Shown piece after piece: positions 45,794-56,688 of a stretch of 64,000 bases of DNA (the first letter of the stretch is position 1; every line of letters starts with the position of its first letter). Under the pieces are notes generated by a model. The model was not told the origin of the DNA, made no database searches, and saw only the letters and a program-made list of their open reading frames with translations. Origin of the DNA: Saccharospirillum sp. (lineage in GTDB: Bacteria > Pseudomonadota > Gammaproteobacteria > Pseudomonadales > Natronospirillaceae); contig JAGYIL010000001.1 of NCBI GenBank assembly GCA_018402545.1, forward strand, positions 2,232,001 to 2,296,000. Direction: 5' to 3'. The translations under genes and the position numbers were made by a program.

Positions 45794-46915
45794 TTATAAA
45801 ACCGCCTTCGGGTATGACCCGAGTACCTTGACTTCAACCGCCTTTTCACGAATCTCAGCCAGCGCTCGCTGAACGTTCTCGTTACCAAGGTGGCCGGAAA
45901 AATCGATAAAGAACACATAGGTCCAGTTACCCGAGGGCGATGGCCGGGTTTCCAGCCGGGTCATATCGACGTTGTGGTCATTGAAGGGTCGCAGCAAATG
46001 GTAGAGTGCACCCGGCTCGTTACGCATCGAGACTACGATGGATGTTTTATCTTCACCGGAGGTACCCACGTCTTCGGTGCCAATGATCAGGAACCGGGTC
46101 GAGTTGTCGGGCGAGTCTTCGATCTTTTGCTCAATAATGTCCAGGTCGTAAAGACTGGCCGCCATTTCACCGGCAATGGCTGCCGAGTTCCACTCGCCGT
46201 GCACCCGTCGCGCTGCCTCGGCATTACTGTTGACGGCGATGCGCTCGGCCATCGGCATATGAGCATCAAGCCACTTGCGGCACTGCGCGAGTGATTGCTG
46301 ATGGCTGTAGATGCGAGAAATTTTACCGCGCTGGGTATTGGGCCCAACCATCAGGTGATGATGAATGCGCAGCTCAACTTCACCGCAGATTTTCAGATTT
46401 GAATTGATGAAGGTATCCAGGGTATGGTTCACCACGCCTTCCGTCGAGTTTTCGACCGGCACCACACCATACTTGCAGGCGCCAGCTTCCACTTCGCGGA
46501 ATACTTCATCGATGGCGGGCATGGGTTTGGATTGCACCCACTGGCCAAAATGCTTCAGCGTTGCCTGCTGAGTGAAGGTGCCTTCCGGACCGAGGTAGGC
46601 CACTTCAAGCGGTTTCTCAAGCGCCAGGCACGCCGACATGATTTCGCGGAACAGCCGCGCCATGTCTTCATTACCCAGGGGGCCCTGGTTGCGTTCCATC
46701 ACCCGGGTCAGCACCTGTGCTTCACGCTCGGGACGATAAAAAACGGCATTGTCCGGATCGGCCTTGAGTTTCACATCGGCAACTTTTAATGCGCAATGAG
46801 CCCGGGCAGAAATCCGCTCGAGAATTTCCAGATCGAGACGGTCAATGACCTCGCGCAACTGCGCCAGATCGAGCGAATCGATTTCATCAGCTTTTGGGGG
46901 ACGTTGCTCAGCCAT
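45794..46915 (-). CDS. pheA: Chorismate mutase / prephenate dehydratase (P-protein)
   Basis: 373 residues: AroQ-type chorismate mutase (about 1-100, LREVIDRLDLEILERISARAHCA), prephenate dehydratase (about 105-280, AYLGPEGTFTQQATLKHFG; VPVENSTEGVV; NSTRFLIIG with the catalytic threonine) and a C-terminal ACT domain (SIVVSMRNEPGALYHLLRPFNDHNVDMTRLETRPS) containing the GALY and ESRP-type phenylalanine site. It makes phenylpyruvate under phenylalanine feedback. It overlaps serC by eight bases. Confidence 0.97.
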   Translation of the reverse strand: MAEQRPPKADEIDSLDLAQLREVIDRLDLEILERISARAHCALKVADVKLKADPDNAVFYRPEREAQVLTRVMERNQGPLGNEDMARLFREIMSACLALEKPLEVAYLGPEGTFTQQATLKHFGQWVQSKPMPAIDEVFREVEAGACKYGVVPVENSTEGVVNHTLDTFINSNLKICGEVELRIHHHLMVGPNTQRGKISRIYSHQQSLAQCRKWLDAHMPMAERIAVNSNAEAARRVHGEWNSAAIAGEMAASLYDLDIIEQKIEDSPDNSTRFLIIGTEDVGTSGEDKTSIVVSMRNEPGALYHLLRPFNDHNVDMTRLETRPSPSGNWTYVFFIDFSGHLGNENVQRALAEIREKAVEVKVLGSYPKAVL

Positions 46916-47990
46916 GACGTTGCTCGAACTCCTTCATGTAAGAGACCAGCGCTTCAACGCCCGCCAGCGGCATGGCGTTGTAGATGCTGGCACGCATGCC
47001 ACCCACACTGCGATGGCCCTGCAAATTGTAAAGCCCGGCTTCCTGAGCGCCTGCCAGGAAGGTGTCGTTCAACCGTTCATCGGCCAGTATAAAGGGCACG
47101 TTCATGCGTGAACGGTGCGGGATCGAAATCGGGTTCGAGTAGAATCCACTGTCATCGATAACCCGATACAACAAATCGGATTTTTCGGCATTCAAACGTT
47201 CAAACGCCTCAACGCCGCCCTGGCTTTCGAGCCATTCGAACACCAGATTCGACAAATAGATGGCAAAGGTCGGCGGCGTGTTAACCATCGATCCGTTTTC
47301 GGCCTGCGCCTGATAATCGAGCAATGAGGGTGTACCCGGCAACGCCTTACCCAACAGCGAGCGGCGCACTATCACCAGCGTCAGACCGGCCGGGCCAATG
47401 TTCTTCTGAGCGCCGGCGTAAATCAGATCGAAGTCGTTTACATCAATGGTTTTCGACAAAATGCAGGACGACATGTCCGCGACCAGCGGCACAGAACCCG
47501 AGTCCGGCACGTAATCGAACTCGACACCGCCAATGGTCTCATTGGGGGTATAGTGCAGATAGGCAGCATCCGGGCTAGCGGTGAATTCATCGGCGCGCAC
47601 AGCCCGTAGATAGTTTTCGGTTTTTGTCGATGCCAGCACCCGGGCTTCACCATAGCGGGCGGCTTCTTTGATGGCCTTGACCGACCAGGTCCCGGTATCC
47701 AGAAACTCGGCTGCACCACCGCGCCCCATCAGATTCATGGGCACACAGGAAAACTGCAGGGTGGCACCGCCCTGTACAAAGAGCACGGCAAAATCATCGG
47801 AAACGCCCAGCAACCGCCGCAAGCGGGATTCAGCCGAAGCCAGCACACCGACAAACTCGTCAGACCGGTGCGACAACTCCATCACCGACATGCCGGTGCC
47901 CTGCCACTCCATCAATTCCTGTTGCGCCCGCTGCATCACGGCATCGGGCAACATCGCAGGCCCAGAACAAAAATTGTATCCCCGGGTCAT
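46908..47990 (-). CDS. serC: Phosphoserine aminotransferase
   Basis: 360 residues of class V aminotransferase. It starts YNFCSGPAMLPDAVMQRAQQEL and has the PLP lysine in YAGAQKNIGPAGLTLVIVRRSLLG. Other matches are NETIGGVEF and PDSGSVPLVADMSSCILS. It makes phosphoserine from phosphohydroxypyruvate (serine path) and a similar step for pyridoxal phosphate. It starts about 57 bases after gyrA and is coupled to pheA. Confidence 0.97.
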   Translation of the reverse strand: MTRGYNFCSGPAMLPDAVMQRAQQELMEWQGTGMSVMELSHRSDEFVGVLASAESRLRRLLGVSDDFAVLFVQGGATLQFSCVPMNLMGRGGAAEFLDTGTWSVKAIKEAARYGEARVLASTKTENYLRAVRADEFTASPDAAYLHYTPNETIGGVEFDYVPDSGSVPLVADMSSCILSKTIDVNDFDLIYAGAQKNIGPAGLTLVIVRRSLLGKALPGTPSLLDYQAQAENGSMVNTPPTFAIYLSNLVFEWLESQGGVEAFERLNAEKSDLLYRVIDDSGFYSNPISIPHRSRMNVPFILADERLNDTFLAGAQEAGLYNLQGHRSVGGMRASIYNAMPLAGVEALVSYMKEFEQRHG

Positions 47991-48046
47991 CGCTCGCGTT
48001 CCTGGTCTGATTGATCATGCCGTCTAACCGACGGCGTTATTCACTA

Positions 48047-50716
48047 TTACTGCGGATCATCTTCCTGATCAGCATCGCCCGAAACGTCATGCGCATCATC
48101 CGGGTCATTGCCATCCGGCTCGCCTGGTGAGGCGGCAACGATTTCCGAATCCGGCGTTTCGGCGACATCGAGTACCGACTCGTCTTCAGCCGGTTCTTCA
48201 ATGCGTTCGATACTGACCAGATGCTCGTCTTCGGCCAGTCGAATCAGGGTAACACCCTGGGTGTTCCGGCTGAGTACGGAAATACCCTCAACCGAGGTTC
48301 GCACCAGCGTGCCCTGGTCGCTGATCAGCATGACTTCATCGCCATTAAAGACCTGCTTCGCGCCCACCAGCGCACCATTGCGTTCGCTGGTAACCATGGC
48401 GATCACGCCCTGAGTACCGCGGCCCTTGGTCGGGAATTCGCTGATATCGGTGCGTTTGCCATAACCACGTTCAGAAGCCGTGATGATGGTGCCGCCAGCT
48501 TGCGGAATGATGAGTGAAATAACAGACTGACCAGCACCCAAACGAATACCACGTACACCGCGCGCGGTGCGACCCATGGCACGAACGTGATCTTCGCTGA
48601 AACGAACCACCTTGCCCGCGTCAGACAACAGCATCACTTCCTTCTTGCCATCGGTCAGTGCGACCCCGACCAGGCGGTCACCCTCGTCCAGGGACAAAGC
48701 GATCAAACCGGCTGAGCGCGGCCGCGAGAACGCATCCAGTGTCGTCTTTTTAACGGTACCACTGGCGGTCGCCATAAAGATGAAGTGATCGGCATCGTAA
48801 TTACGAATCGGCAGAATTGCCGTCACTCGCTCTTCAGGCTCCAGCGGCAGCAGATTCACCATCGGTCGGCCGCGAGCGTTTCGGCTGGCTTGCGGTATTT
48901 CAAAGACACGCAGCCAATACACCTTACCCCGGTTGCTGAAACACAACACAGTGTCATGGGTGTTGGCGACCAGCAAATGCTCAATAAAGTCATCGTCTTT
49001 CAAGGCAGACGCCGAACGGCCTTTACCGCCACGACGCTGTGCTTCGTAGTCCGTCAGCGGCTGCGTCTTGGCGTAACCACCGTGGGAAATGGTGACCACC
49101 ATGTCTTCTTCAGTGATCAGATCTTCCATCGACAAATCGAGCCGGCTGGCAATGATCTCGGATTTCCGCTCATCACCGTACTGGGCTTTCACTTCCAGCA
49201 ATTCTTCGTGAATCACCTCCATCAGGCGCTCGTAGCTGTCTAGAATGCGCAGCAGCTCGCCAATGGTGTCGATAATCTGCTTGTACTCGCCAATGAGCTT
49301 CTCGTGCTCCAGACCGGTCAGCTTCTGCAGACGCATGTCGAGAATTTGCTGAGCCTGTTCGGGTGACAACTGGTAGCGGTTGTCGTGCACACCGAATTGC
49401 TCGTCGAGGTCCTCCGGTCGGGAAATATCAGAACCGGCACGTTCCAGCATGGCCGACACTTCGCCAAGCTCCCAGCTTTGCGAGAGCATTCGCTCTTTGG
49501 CTTCCGCACCGGTGGCAGAACCGCGAATCAGTTCGATCATCCGGTCGATGTTGGCCAGCGCAATCGCCAGACCTTCAAGAATATGGCCGCGTTGCCGGGC
49601 TTTGCGCAGTTCAAAAATCGTGCGGCGCGTCACCACTTCACGGCGGTGACGAATAAAGGCTTCGAGCAGTTCTTTCAGGTTCAGAATGCGCGGCTGGCCG
49701 TCAACCAGTGCCACGGTGTTGATACCGAATACGGTTTCCAGCTGAGTTTGGGCGTAGAGGTTATTCAGCACCACATCGCCGGATTCGCCACGTTTCAGAT
49801 CGATGGCAATGCGCAAGCCGTCTTTGTCGGACTCGTCGCGCAGTTCAGAAATGCCTTCAATCTTCTTCTCTTTTACCAGGTCGGCAATCTTCTCGATCAA
49901 CCGGGCCTTGTTGACCTGGTAGGGAATCTCATGAACGATGATGCTTTCGCGACTGGTTTTAGGGTCAACGACCACTTCGGCACGGGCACGAATGTAAATG
50001 CGGCCCCGGCCGGTCCGGTAGGCTTCAACGATGCCCTTGCGGCCATTGATGATGGCGCCGGTGGGGAAGTCGGGCCCGGTGATGTGCTCCATCAGATCAT
50101 CGACGGTCAGATCCGGGTTTTCCATCAACGCCAGGCAGCCAGCGATGACTTCGCTGATGTTGTGGGGCGGAATGTTCGTCGCCATACCTACCGCAATGCC
50201 CGATGAACCGTTAATCAGCAGGTTAGGCACTCGAGTCGGCAGTACTTCGGGAATCAGTTCGGTGCCGTCGTAGTTTTCAACGAAATCGACGGTCTCTTTT
50301 TCCAGGTCGGCCAGCAAGTCGTGCGCCAGCCGCTCCATCCGGATTTCGGTGTAACGCATGGCGGCGGCCGAGTCACCATCGACCGACCCAAAGTTACCCT
50401 GGCCATCGACCAGGGTGTAGCGCATGGCGAAGTCCTGCGCCATCCGCACGATGGTGTCGTAAACAGCAGAGTCACCATGGGGGTGATACTTACCAATAAC
50501 GTCACCAACCACACGGGCGGATTTCTTGTAGGGTTTGTTCCAGTCATTACCCAGCACGCTCATGGCAAAGAGCACCCGACGGTGCACTGGTTTCAGGCCA
50601 TCGCGTACATCGGGCAATGCCCGCCCGACAATCACGCTCATTGCGTAGTCGAGGTAAGACTGTTTCAGTTCCTCTTCGATATTAACGTTGAGGATTTCTT
50701 TGGCTAGCTCACCCAT
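48047..50716 (-). CDS. gyrA: DNA gyrase subunit A
   Basis: 889 residues. Catalytic Tyr122 is in [10 protein letters not shown]; the quinolone-resistance region reads [14 protein letters not shown] with Ser83 and Asp87, the wild-type susceptible residues in E. coli numbering. The C-terminal beta-pinwheel has its GyrA box (QRRGGKGRS) and ends in an acidic tail. With GyrB it introduces negative supercoils. It is the first gene of the gyrA-serC-pheA-tyrA/aroA-cmk series. Confidence 0.98.
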   Translation of the reverse strand: MGELAKEILNVNIEEELKQSYLDYAMSVIVGRALPDVRDGLKPVHRRVLFAMSVLGNDWNKPYKKSARVVGDVIGKYHPHGDSAVYDTIVRMAQDFAMRYTLVDGQGNFGSVDGDSAAAMRYTEIRMERLAHDLLADLEKETVDFVENYDGTELIPEVLPTRVPNLLINGSSGIAVGMATNIPPHNISEVIAGCLALMENPDLTVDDLMEHITGPDFPTGAIINGRKGIVEAYRTGRGRIYIRARAEVVVDPKTSRESIIVHEIPYQVNKARLIEKIADLVKEKKIEGISELRDESDKDGLRIAIDLKRGESGDVVLNNLYAQTQLETVFGINTVALVDGQPRILNLKELLEAFIRHRREVVTRRTIFELRKARQRGHILEGLAIALANIDRMIELIRGSATGAEAKERMLSQSWELGEVSAMLERAGSDISRPEDLDEQFGVHDNRYQLSPEQAQQILDMRLQKLTGLEHEKLIGEYKQIIDTIGELLRILDSYERLMEVIHEELLEVKAQYGDERKSEIIASRLDLSMEDLITEEDMVVTISHGGYAKTQPLTDYEAQRRGGKGRSASALKDDDFIEHLLVANTHDTVLCFSNRGKVYWLRVFEIPQASRNARGRPMVNLLPLEPEERVTAILPIRNYDADHFIFMATASGTVKKTTLDAFSRPRSAGLIALSLDEGDRLVGVALTDGKKEVMLLSDAGKVVRFSEDHVRAMGRTARGVRGIRLGAGQSVISLIIPQAGGTIITASERGYGKRTDISEFPTKGRGTQGVIAMVTSERNGALVGAKQVFNGDEVMLISDQGTLVRTSVEGISVLSRNTQGVTLIRLAEDEHLVSIERIEEPAEDESVLDVAETPDSEIVAASPGEPDGNDPDDAHDVSGDADQEDDPQ

Positions 50717-51048
50717 GCGGTACCGTATCCTTTATGTTCAGTCAGTCGCTCTGTTGCGGCCTGGGGCCGGTGCTTGAGCGGCGTAAAACAGGGCGAAATC
50801 ATACCACAAATCAATGAGATAGATAGCCATCCGCCGGGTAGAGAGGCTGGTTGCCAGCCGCTGTGCAGGCTCGGATTCGGGTCACCTTCCAGCCGCCCAC
50901 TGGTGATCGAACGCCCAAGCCACTAGAATGCCGCATTAATCTGACTCATCAGACAGGTCCCGGTCGTTGCCTCTACCACGCAACTACCCAGGCCACCGGG
51001 TCAACCGAGTCGAAAACACATCGAACATCGCTAAACAGGCAGACCTTC
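50717..51048. promoter_or_regulatory. Divergent gap between gyrA and mtaD
   Basis: 332 bases without a supported gene. On the minus strand TGGTATGAT (TATGAT at 50803-50798) is an extended -10 element and a likely gyrA promoter. The plus-strand part before mtaD has an open frame running into the gene, but no start with a better ribosome site. Confidence 0.45.
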
Positions 51049-52368
51049 ATGCAAACAGTCGACACCCTTATCCACGCCCGCTGGATCATTCCCGTCAACC
51101 CGGCCCGCGACGTTCTGGTCGATCACAGCCTGGCGGTCAAAGACGGCAAAATCGCCGCCATACTCCCCACCGCAGACGCCAACGCCCAGTACCAGGCTAC
51201 CGACACGCTGGATCTGGGTGAACAGGCGCTGATACCCGGCTTTGTCAATGCTCACGGTCACGCCGCCATGTCTCTGTTTCGCGGCCTGGGCGATGATCTT
51301 GAGCTGATGACCTGGCTCAACGATCATATTTGGCCGGCTGAAGGGGCCTGGGTGGGTGAAGACTTTGTCGGTGACGGCACCGAACTGGCGATCGCCGAGA
51401 TGATTCGCTCCGGCACCACCACCTTTGCCGACAACTACTTCTTTCCGGATTCGGCCGCCCAGCGTGTAGAAAAAGCCGGTGTGCGCGCCCAGTTCTCGTT
51501 CTCTGTTATCGACTTCCCGACCAACTGGGCCAAGACACCGGATGAGCACATTGATCTGGGCATGGAGCTGGTCGCCAAATACAAAGACAGCAAACTGGTC
51601 AAAATGATGTTCGGCCCGCACGCGCCCTACACCTGCTCCGATGAGCCTCTGACCCGCATACGCGATCTGGCCAAAGAACACCAACTGATGATCCAGATGC
51701 ACGTACACGAGACCCAGACCGAAGTCGACGGCGAGATCGAAAAGCGCGGCAACCGCCCGGTACGTCGCCTGCGCGAACTCGGCCTGCTGACCGATCAGTT
51801 CCAGGCCGTGCACATGACCGCCCTGAATGAAGACGACATTAACGACATCGCTGAGACTGGTGCGCACATCATTCACTGCCCGGAATCCAACCTGAAGCTC
51901 GCCAGCGGTTTCTGCCCGGTCGACGCATTGCAAAAACGCGGCGTGAACGTAGCACTGGGCACCGACGGCGCAGCCAGCAACAATGACCTCGACATGATGA
52001 GCGAAATGCGCACCGCGGCCATTCTGGCCAAGGCCGTTAGCCAGAGCGCTACCGCCCTGCCCGCCTATGAGGCGCTGGCCATGGCGACTCTGAATGGTGC
52101 TAAAGCCATGGGCTGGGATCAGGAGATCGGCAGCCTGGAGGTTGGCAAAGAAGCCGACATCACTGCCATTCGACTGGACGATCTGGAAAGCCAGCCCATT
52201 TACGACCCGGTATCCCACATTGTGTATGCCTCCAGTCGCGACCAGGTCACTAACGTCTGGGTCAGCGGCAAGCGCTTGCTGAACGATCGCAAGCTGACGA
52301 CGCTCGACAAGGACGCTATCATGGCCAAAGCTCGCCAGTGGCGTGACCGCATCGCTGCCGGCAAATAA
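51049..52368 (+). CDS. mtaD: 5'-methylthioadenosine / S-adenosylhomocysteine deaminase family amidohydrolase
   Basis: 439 residues of the TrzA/MtaD amidohydrolase group. Metal ligands are visible in [13 protein letters not shown] (HxH), [23 protein letters not shown] and [14 protein letters not shown], with the [12 protein letters not shown] block. It most likely deaminates methylthioadenosine or related adenosines; the equivalent Pseudomonas gene (PA3170) in the same place between gyrA and ubiG encodes such an enzyme. The ATG at 51049 fits the family N-terminus; 66 open codons upstream are not needed. Substrate assignment is by family and synteny. Confidence 0.9.
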   Translation: MQTVDTLIHARWIIPVNPARDVLVDHSLAVKDGKIAAILPTADANAQYQATDTLDLGEQALIPGFVNAHGHAAMSLFRGLGDDLELMTWLNDHIWPAEGAWVGEDFVGDGTELAIAEMIRSGTTTFADNYFFPDSAAQRVEKAGVRAQFSFSVIDFPTNWAKTPDEHIDLGMELVAKYKDSKLVKMMFGPHAPYTCSDEPLTRIRDLAKEHQLMIQMHVHETQTEVDGEIEKRGNRPVRRLRELGLLTDQFQAVHMTALNEDDINDIAETGAHIIHCPESNLKLASGFCPVDALQKRGVNVALGTDGAASNNDLDMMSEMRTAAILAKAVSQSATALPAYEALAMATLNGAKAMGWDQEIGSLEVGKEADITAIRLDDLESQPIYDPVSHIVYASSRDQVTNVWVSGKRLLNDRKLTTLDKDAIMAKARQWRDRIAAGK

Positions 52369-52475
52369 GCAGGCTGGCTTCGCTCCATGCTGCGCCTTTC
52401 GGGGTTCAGCGGCATGGACGCGACGCTCGCGATCACCCCGCCGGATGGCTCCAGAAACCTGATGCAGGAAACACT

Positions 52476-53186
52476 GTGACGCACAACGTTGACCCGTCTG
52501 AAATCGCCAAATTCGAAGCCCTGGCCAGCCGCTGGTGGGATCCGGACTCCGAGTTCAAGCCACTGCACGCCATGAACCCGGTACGCGCCGGCTACATCGA
52601 TGAACACCTGAACATAGCTGGCAAAACCGTACTCGATATCGGCTGCGGTGGCGGCATCCTCACCGAGGCCCTGGCTCACCGCGGCGCCCGGGTCACCGGC
52701 ATCGACATGACCGATGCACCCTTGAAAGTCGCGCGCTTGCACGCGCTCGACAGCGGCCTCGAAAGCATTGACTACCGGCAGATGACTGCCGAAGCCCTGG
52801 CAGAGGAAGCCCCGGGCCAGTTCGATGCCATCACCTGCATGGAAATGCTGGAACACGTCCCCGACCCGACCTCGATCATGGCGGCCATTCAACGCCTGCT
52901 CAAGCCGGGTGGTTATGCATTTTTCTCGACCATCAACCGCAATCCCAAGGCCTGGTTGATGGCGATAGTCGGTGCCGAATATGTGCTGCGGCTGCTACCC
53001 AAAGGCACCCATGACTACAAAAAACTGATTCGCCCCTCGGAATTGAAGCGCTGGGCGGAACAGCACGAATTGAAAGCGCTCGATCTGCGCGGCATTCATT
53101 ACAACCCGCTCAGCAACCGCTTCAGCCTGAACACCGATGTGTCCGTCAATTACCTGATGGCCTGCCGCAAAACGGATGCCTCATGA
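52476..53186 (+). CDS. ubiG: Ubiquinone biosynthesis O-methyltransferase
   Basis: 236 residues. SAM motif I is [26 protein letters not shown]; the N-terminus [29 protein letters not shown] is the UbiG signature, and NPLSNRFSL is near the end. It methylates two hydroxyl groups in coenzyme Q synthesis. It is first in ubiG-gph-yciK and overlaps gph with ATGA. Confidence 0.97.
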   Translation: MTHNVDPSEIAKFEALASRWWDPDSEFKPLHAMNPVRAGYIDEHLNIAGKTVLDIGCGGGILTEALAHRGARVTGIDMTDAPLKVARLHALDSGLESIDYRQMTAEALAEEAPGQFDAITCMEMLEHVPDPTSIMAAIQRLLKPGGYAFFSTINRNPKAWLMAIVGAEYVLRLLPKGTHDYKKLIRPSELKRWAEQHELKALDLRGIHYNPLSNRFSLNTDVSVNYLMACRKTDAS

Positions 53187-53851
53187 TGGCTCGCAAAGGC
53201 CTGCTGTTTGATCTCGACGGCACCCTGCTCGATTCCGCACCGGCCTTTATGGCGGCTATGGATGCGTATGCGGATCAGGTCGGGTTACCGCGGCTGACCG
53301 AACACCGCGAGCATTTCGCCTCGGCCGGTGCCCGGGCAGCTATTCGCGAGATTCATCAGATGACGCCCGAGCACCCCCGGTTCGATCAGCGGCGGGCTGA
53401 CTTTCTGGCCCTGTTTCTGGATACTCCGGTTACCCTCAACAGCTGGTACCCGGGCATCCGCGACTGGCTGATGGAGCTCGACCGCGAAGGCATTCCCTGG
53501 GGCATCGTGACCAATAAACCACGGCCCCATACCGAGAAAGTGCTGGCGGACTTGCTCGAACTGGAACCACCGGCCCTGGTGTGCCAGGGCGACCTGCCCA
53601 CCATTAAGCCCGACCCGGCCATGCTCTGGGCCGCCAGCGATCAGCTCGGACTGGCACCGGAGCACTGCCTCTACGCCGGAGATCACGAGCGCGATGTCCA
53701 GGCAGGCCAGGCTGCCAGAATGCACACCCTGGCCTGCACCTTTGGCTACCTGCATGAAGAAGACCAACCCGATCAATGGGGTGCCCAGGGCCTGGTACAT
53801 ACCCCGCTTGAACTGAAACACACAGCAACCCAATGGCTGACACAAACATGA
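53183..53851 (+). CDS. gph: Phosphoglycolate phosphatase-like HAD hydrolase
   Basis: 222 residues with HAD motif I ([16 protein letters not shown]), motif II (GIVTNKPRP), the KPDPAMLW lysine and motif III ([12 protein letters not shown]). It resembles Gph/MupP of Pseudomonas, which lies in the same ubiG-gph-yciK operon and dephosphorylates MurNAc-6-phosphate in peptidoglycan recycling. Whether this copy acts on phosphoglycolate or MurNAc-6-P cannot be told here. Starts four bases inside ubiG. Confidence 0.9.
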   Translation: MMARKGLLFDLDGTLLDSAPAFMAAMDAYADQVGLPRLTEHREHFASAGARAAIREIHQMTPEHPRFDQRRADFLALFLDTPVTLNSWYPGIRDWLMELDREGIPWGIVTNKPRPHTEKVLADLLELEPPALVCQGDLPTIKPDPAMLWAASDQLGLAPEHCLYAGDHERDVQAGQAARMHTLACTFGYLHEEDQPDQWGAQGLVHTPLELKHTATQWLTQT

Positions 53852-54657
53852 CACAACCGGACTCCGGCACACTGCTTGCCCGCACCGACCTCACACTGGA
53901 TCTCCTGCACCAGACCCAAACCAGCGATGCGCTCGCCGGTCAGGTGATTGTTGTCACCGGGGCTGGTGACGGCATAGGCAAAGCCGCTGCCCTGGATTTT
54001 GCCAGCGCCGGCGCTCACGTGGTGCTGATTGGCCGCACCCAGGAAAAACTCGAAGCGGTGTACGATCAGATTGAAGCCACGACCCAGACGGAACCGATCA
54101 TCCTGCCGCTCGATCTGAATGAACTGACCACCGAGTCGGCTCAGGAACTGGCCCACGGCATAGAGCAAACCTACGGCCGGCTCGATGGCGTGTTGCTCAA
54201 TGCCTCGCTGCTGGGTGACAAGATGTCCATCGCCCAATATCCGCCCAAGGTCTGGAACTCGGTGATAAACGTTAACCTGAACAGTGCCTTTCATATGACG
54301 CAGGCGCTATTGCCACTGCTCGAAGCTGGCCCGAACGGCCGCATTATCTACACCACCTCGAGTGTGGGTCGTGAAGGCCGGGCCTATTGGGGAGCCTATG
54401 CCGTGTCCAAGTTCGCCACCGAAGGGCTGATGCAGACCCTGGCAGATGAACTGCAGAACACGTCCCGCGTGCGGGTGCATTGCATCAACCCTGGCGGTAC
54501 TCGCACCGGCATGCGTGCCAAGGCCTACCCCGGCGAAGACCCGCAAACCGTGCCAGCACCCGAAGTGCACATGCCACTGTACCGCTACTTGCTTAGCCCG
54601 CTCAGCCAACCCTTCAACGGTATATCCTGGGACGCCCGGGACTTTCTGACTCAATAG
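53848..54657 (+). CDS. yciK: YciK-family short-chain dehydrogenase/reductase
   Basis: 269 residues. NAD(P) motif TGAGDGIGKAAALDFASAGAHVVLIGR, the DGVLLNASLLGD block and the catalytic YxxxK of WGAYAVSKFATEG with Ser in YTTSSVGREG. It closely follows E. coli YciK; substrate unknown. The ATG at 53848 overlaps the gph stop as ATGA; an ATG five codons earlier is possible. Confidence 0.92.
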   Translation: MTQPDSGTLLARTDLTLDLLHQTQTSDALAGQVIVVTGAGDGIGKAAALDFASAGAHVVLIGRTQEKLEAVYDQIEATTQTEPIILPLDLNELTTESAQELAHGIEQTYGRLDGVLLNASLLGDKMSIAQYPPKVWNSVINVNLNSAFHMTQALLPLLEAGPNGRIIYTTSSVGREGRAYWGAYAVSKFATEGLMQTLADELQNTSRVRVHCINPGGTRTGMRAKAYPGEDPQTVPAPEVHMPLYRYLLSPLSQPFNGISWDARDFLTQ

Positions 54658-54859
54658 TTGGCTTTACGCGTCTGTCATGCCGGTACGTGCCAGACGCGAC
54701 AAAATCCCGCCACTGCCGCTAATCCAAATAGCGGCAACTCTTGTCCGATCCGCCAACGCACTGACGCCACCCGCCTCAAACCCTTGTTTTTTAACGACTT
54801 TTAAACTTGGCACACTAATCGCTTAACAAGCGTTAACTCCTGTAACCGGCAACGACATC

Positions 54860-55810
54860 ATGCCCAGTAGCTTCAGCCAAACGCCAAACTGGCAAGAACG
54901 CAAAACCGTCAAATCCATAAAAGCCGGTTTATCAGCGATCGATACGCCAACTGCGGACCAGCTCAAGGATTTCCGGCTGCATTTGATGATGCACCTGCAA
55001 ACCTCGTTGGATACCGAGCAGTTGCTGCGCACCTTCTTCACCGAAGTTCAGCACCTGATTCCGCTGACCGGTTGCGACTACCTCAATTGCGATGCGGGCC
55101 TGTCCCTGCATATGGGCACACCGGGTCGACACCGCTGCAACTATCAGCTCAGCCTGAATGACGAGCAGTATGGCGAGATCACCTTCACGCACCGGTTGCG
55201 CCTGGCCGAACAGGACCTGGCTCTGCTTGAATCGATCATGGACACCCTGATCTACCCGCTGCGCAACAGCCTAACGCACCGCAAGGCCATCGCAACAGCC
55301 ATGATCGACCCGTTGACCGGACTCAGCAATCGCGGTGCCATGGCCATTACTCTGAATCGGGAAATCGACCGCAGCCGTCGCCTGCAGCAAGACATGAGCG
55401 TGCTGATGATCGACATCGACCACTTCAAACAACTGAACGACCGCTATGGCCACCTGGCCGGCGATGACGTGCTGCGCAACGTCGCCCGGGCATTGGAAGA
55501 CTGCGTTCGCGCCTGTGATGCCTGTTTTCGGTTTGGAGGGGAAGAGTTTCTGGTGCTGTTGTCGAATTCCAACCTGCCGCTGGCGCGCCAGGTTGCCGAA
55601 CGAATCCGGCAAACCATTCAGACGGTGTGCCGCTCGCCGGATCCGAAAAAGCCAATCACGGTCAGCGTTGGCCTGGCGCATTACGAAAACGAGAACGACT
55701 GGCCCGAGCTGGTTACCCGGGCCGACAAGGCTCTGTATCAGGCCAAAGCCGCCGGCCGTAACCGGGTAGTCGCCAGCCACGTCCGCAACCATGAGGGCGA
55801 GTGGGTCTAG
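54860..55810 (+). CDS. Diguanylate cyclase (GGDEF domain)
   Basis: 316 residues. The N-terminal ~140 form a sensor-like region without a membrane helix. The C-terminal half is a GGDEF domain with active motif GGEEF, the metal-binding IDIDHFKQLNDRYGHLAGDDVL block and an RACD inhibitory site five residues before GGEEF. It should make c-di-GMP in the cytoplasm under product inhibition. It stands in the place of PA3177 in Pseudomonas. No degenerate residue is seen; the input signal is unknown. Confidence 0.93.
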   Translation: MPSSFSQTPNWQERKTVKSIKAGLSAIDTPTADQLKDFRLHLMMHLQTSLDTEQLLRTFFTEVQHLIPLTGCDYLNCDAGLSLHMGTPGRHRCNYQLSLNDEQYGEITFTHRLRLAEQDLALLESIMDTLIYPLRNSLTHRKAIATAMIDPLTGLSNRGAMAITLNREIDRSRRLQQDMSVLMIDIDHFKQLNDRYGHLAGDDVLRNVARALEDCVRACDACFRFGGEEFLVLLSNSNLPLARQVAERIRQTIQTVCRSPDPKKPITVSVGLAHYENENDWPELVTRADKALYQAKAAGRNRVVASHVRNHEGEWV

Positions 55811-55830
55811 GCCGGTTTTTTTATGCCGCC

Positions 55831-56688
55831 TTATTTACGACGAATGGCCCCACTCTTGCGCCGCGGCGCTGTGACTGAACGGCGCGTTCGCTGATTAGCG
55901 ACCTTACGTCGATTGGGATCGTTTTTGCCCTGCACAATCGATTTCCAGGGGGCCGGTTCCAACTCGACCAACCTCGCCAGCTTGTCGATTTCACTTTTCG
56001 GCAGTTCCTTCCAGGTTCCGGCCCGCACATCGGAATCCAGAAACACCGAGCCGTAACGAACCCGCTTCAACCGCGAGACCTTAAGGTCCTGGCTTTCCCA
56101 GAGCCGACGCACTTCGCGATTGCGACCCTCCATGATCACCACGTGAAACCAGGTATTGGCACCACTGCCCCCGAACTCCTGAATGTCGGTAAAACGCGCC
56201 GGGCCATCTTCCAGCTCAACGCCTTCGTGCATACGCTGCACGTGCTCGGGCTTGACCTCACCCAGCACCCGCACCGCGTATTCACGGTCGATCTGGCTGG
56301 AGGGGTGCATCAGGCGGTTGGCCAGTTCACCGTCGTTGGTGAACAGCAGCAGGCCCGAGGTGTTCAAATCGAGGCGTCCGACCACGATCCAGCGCTCACC
56401 GGGCAACTCCGGCAGACGGTCAAACACCGTGGGGCGGCCATCGGGGTCACGACGGGTACAGACCTCGCCTTCGGGTTTGTTATAGACCAGTACCCGCCGG
56501 GCCCGAAGGTCTTCGACCTTAACCGGCCGGCCGTCCAGCTCCAGGGTGTCGTTCAGCCCTACCCGGTCGCCCAGGGATACCGCTTCACCATTCACCTTCA
56601 CCCGGCCTTCCTCTATGGCTTTTTCCATATCGCGGCGAGATCCCTTGCCCGCCTTGGCCAGTACTTTCTGAATGCGTTCAGTGCTCAT
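55831..56688 (-). CDS. rluB: 23S rRNA pseudouridine synthase RluB
   Basis: 285 residues. An S4 RNA-binding domain (IQKVLAKAGKGSRRDMEKAIEEGRVKVNGEAV) is followed by the RsuA/RluB catalytic domain with the Asp of GRLDLNTSGLLLFTND. The basic C-terminal tail is typical of RluB. It modifies helix 89 of 23S rRNA (U2605 in E. coli). The ATG at 56688 lies inside the last codons of scpB (11-base overlap). Confidence 0.94.
   Translation of the reverse strand: MSTERIQKVLAKAGKGSRRDMEKAIEEGRVKVNGEAVSLGDRVGLNDTLELDGRPVKVEDLRARRVLVYNKPEGEVCTRRDPDGRPTVFDRLPELPGERWIVVGRLDLNTSGLLLFTNDGELANRLMHPSSQIDREYAVRVLGEVKPEHVQRMHEGVELEDGPARFTDIQEFGGSGANTWFHVVIMEGRNREVRRLWESQDLKVSRLKRVRYGSVFLDSDVRAGTWKELPKSEIDKLARLVELEPAPWKSIVQGKNDPNRRKVANQRTRRSVTAPRRKSGAIRRK

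Noticed and set aside
51031-52218. 395-residue minus-strand frame opposite mtaD
   Set aside because: Antisense to a clear amidohydrolase gene and without domain support.
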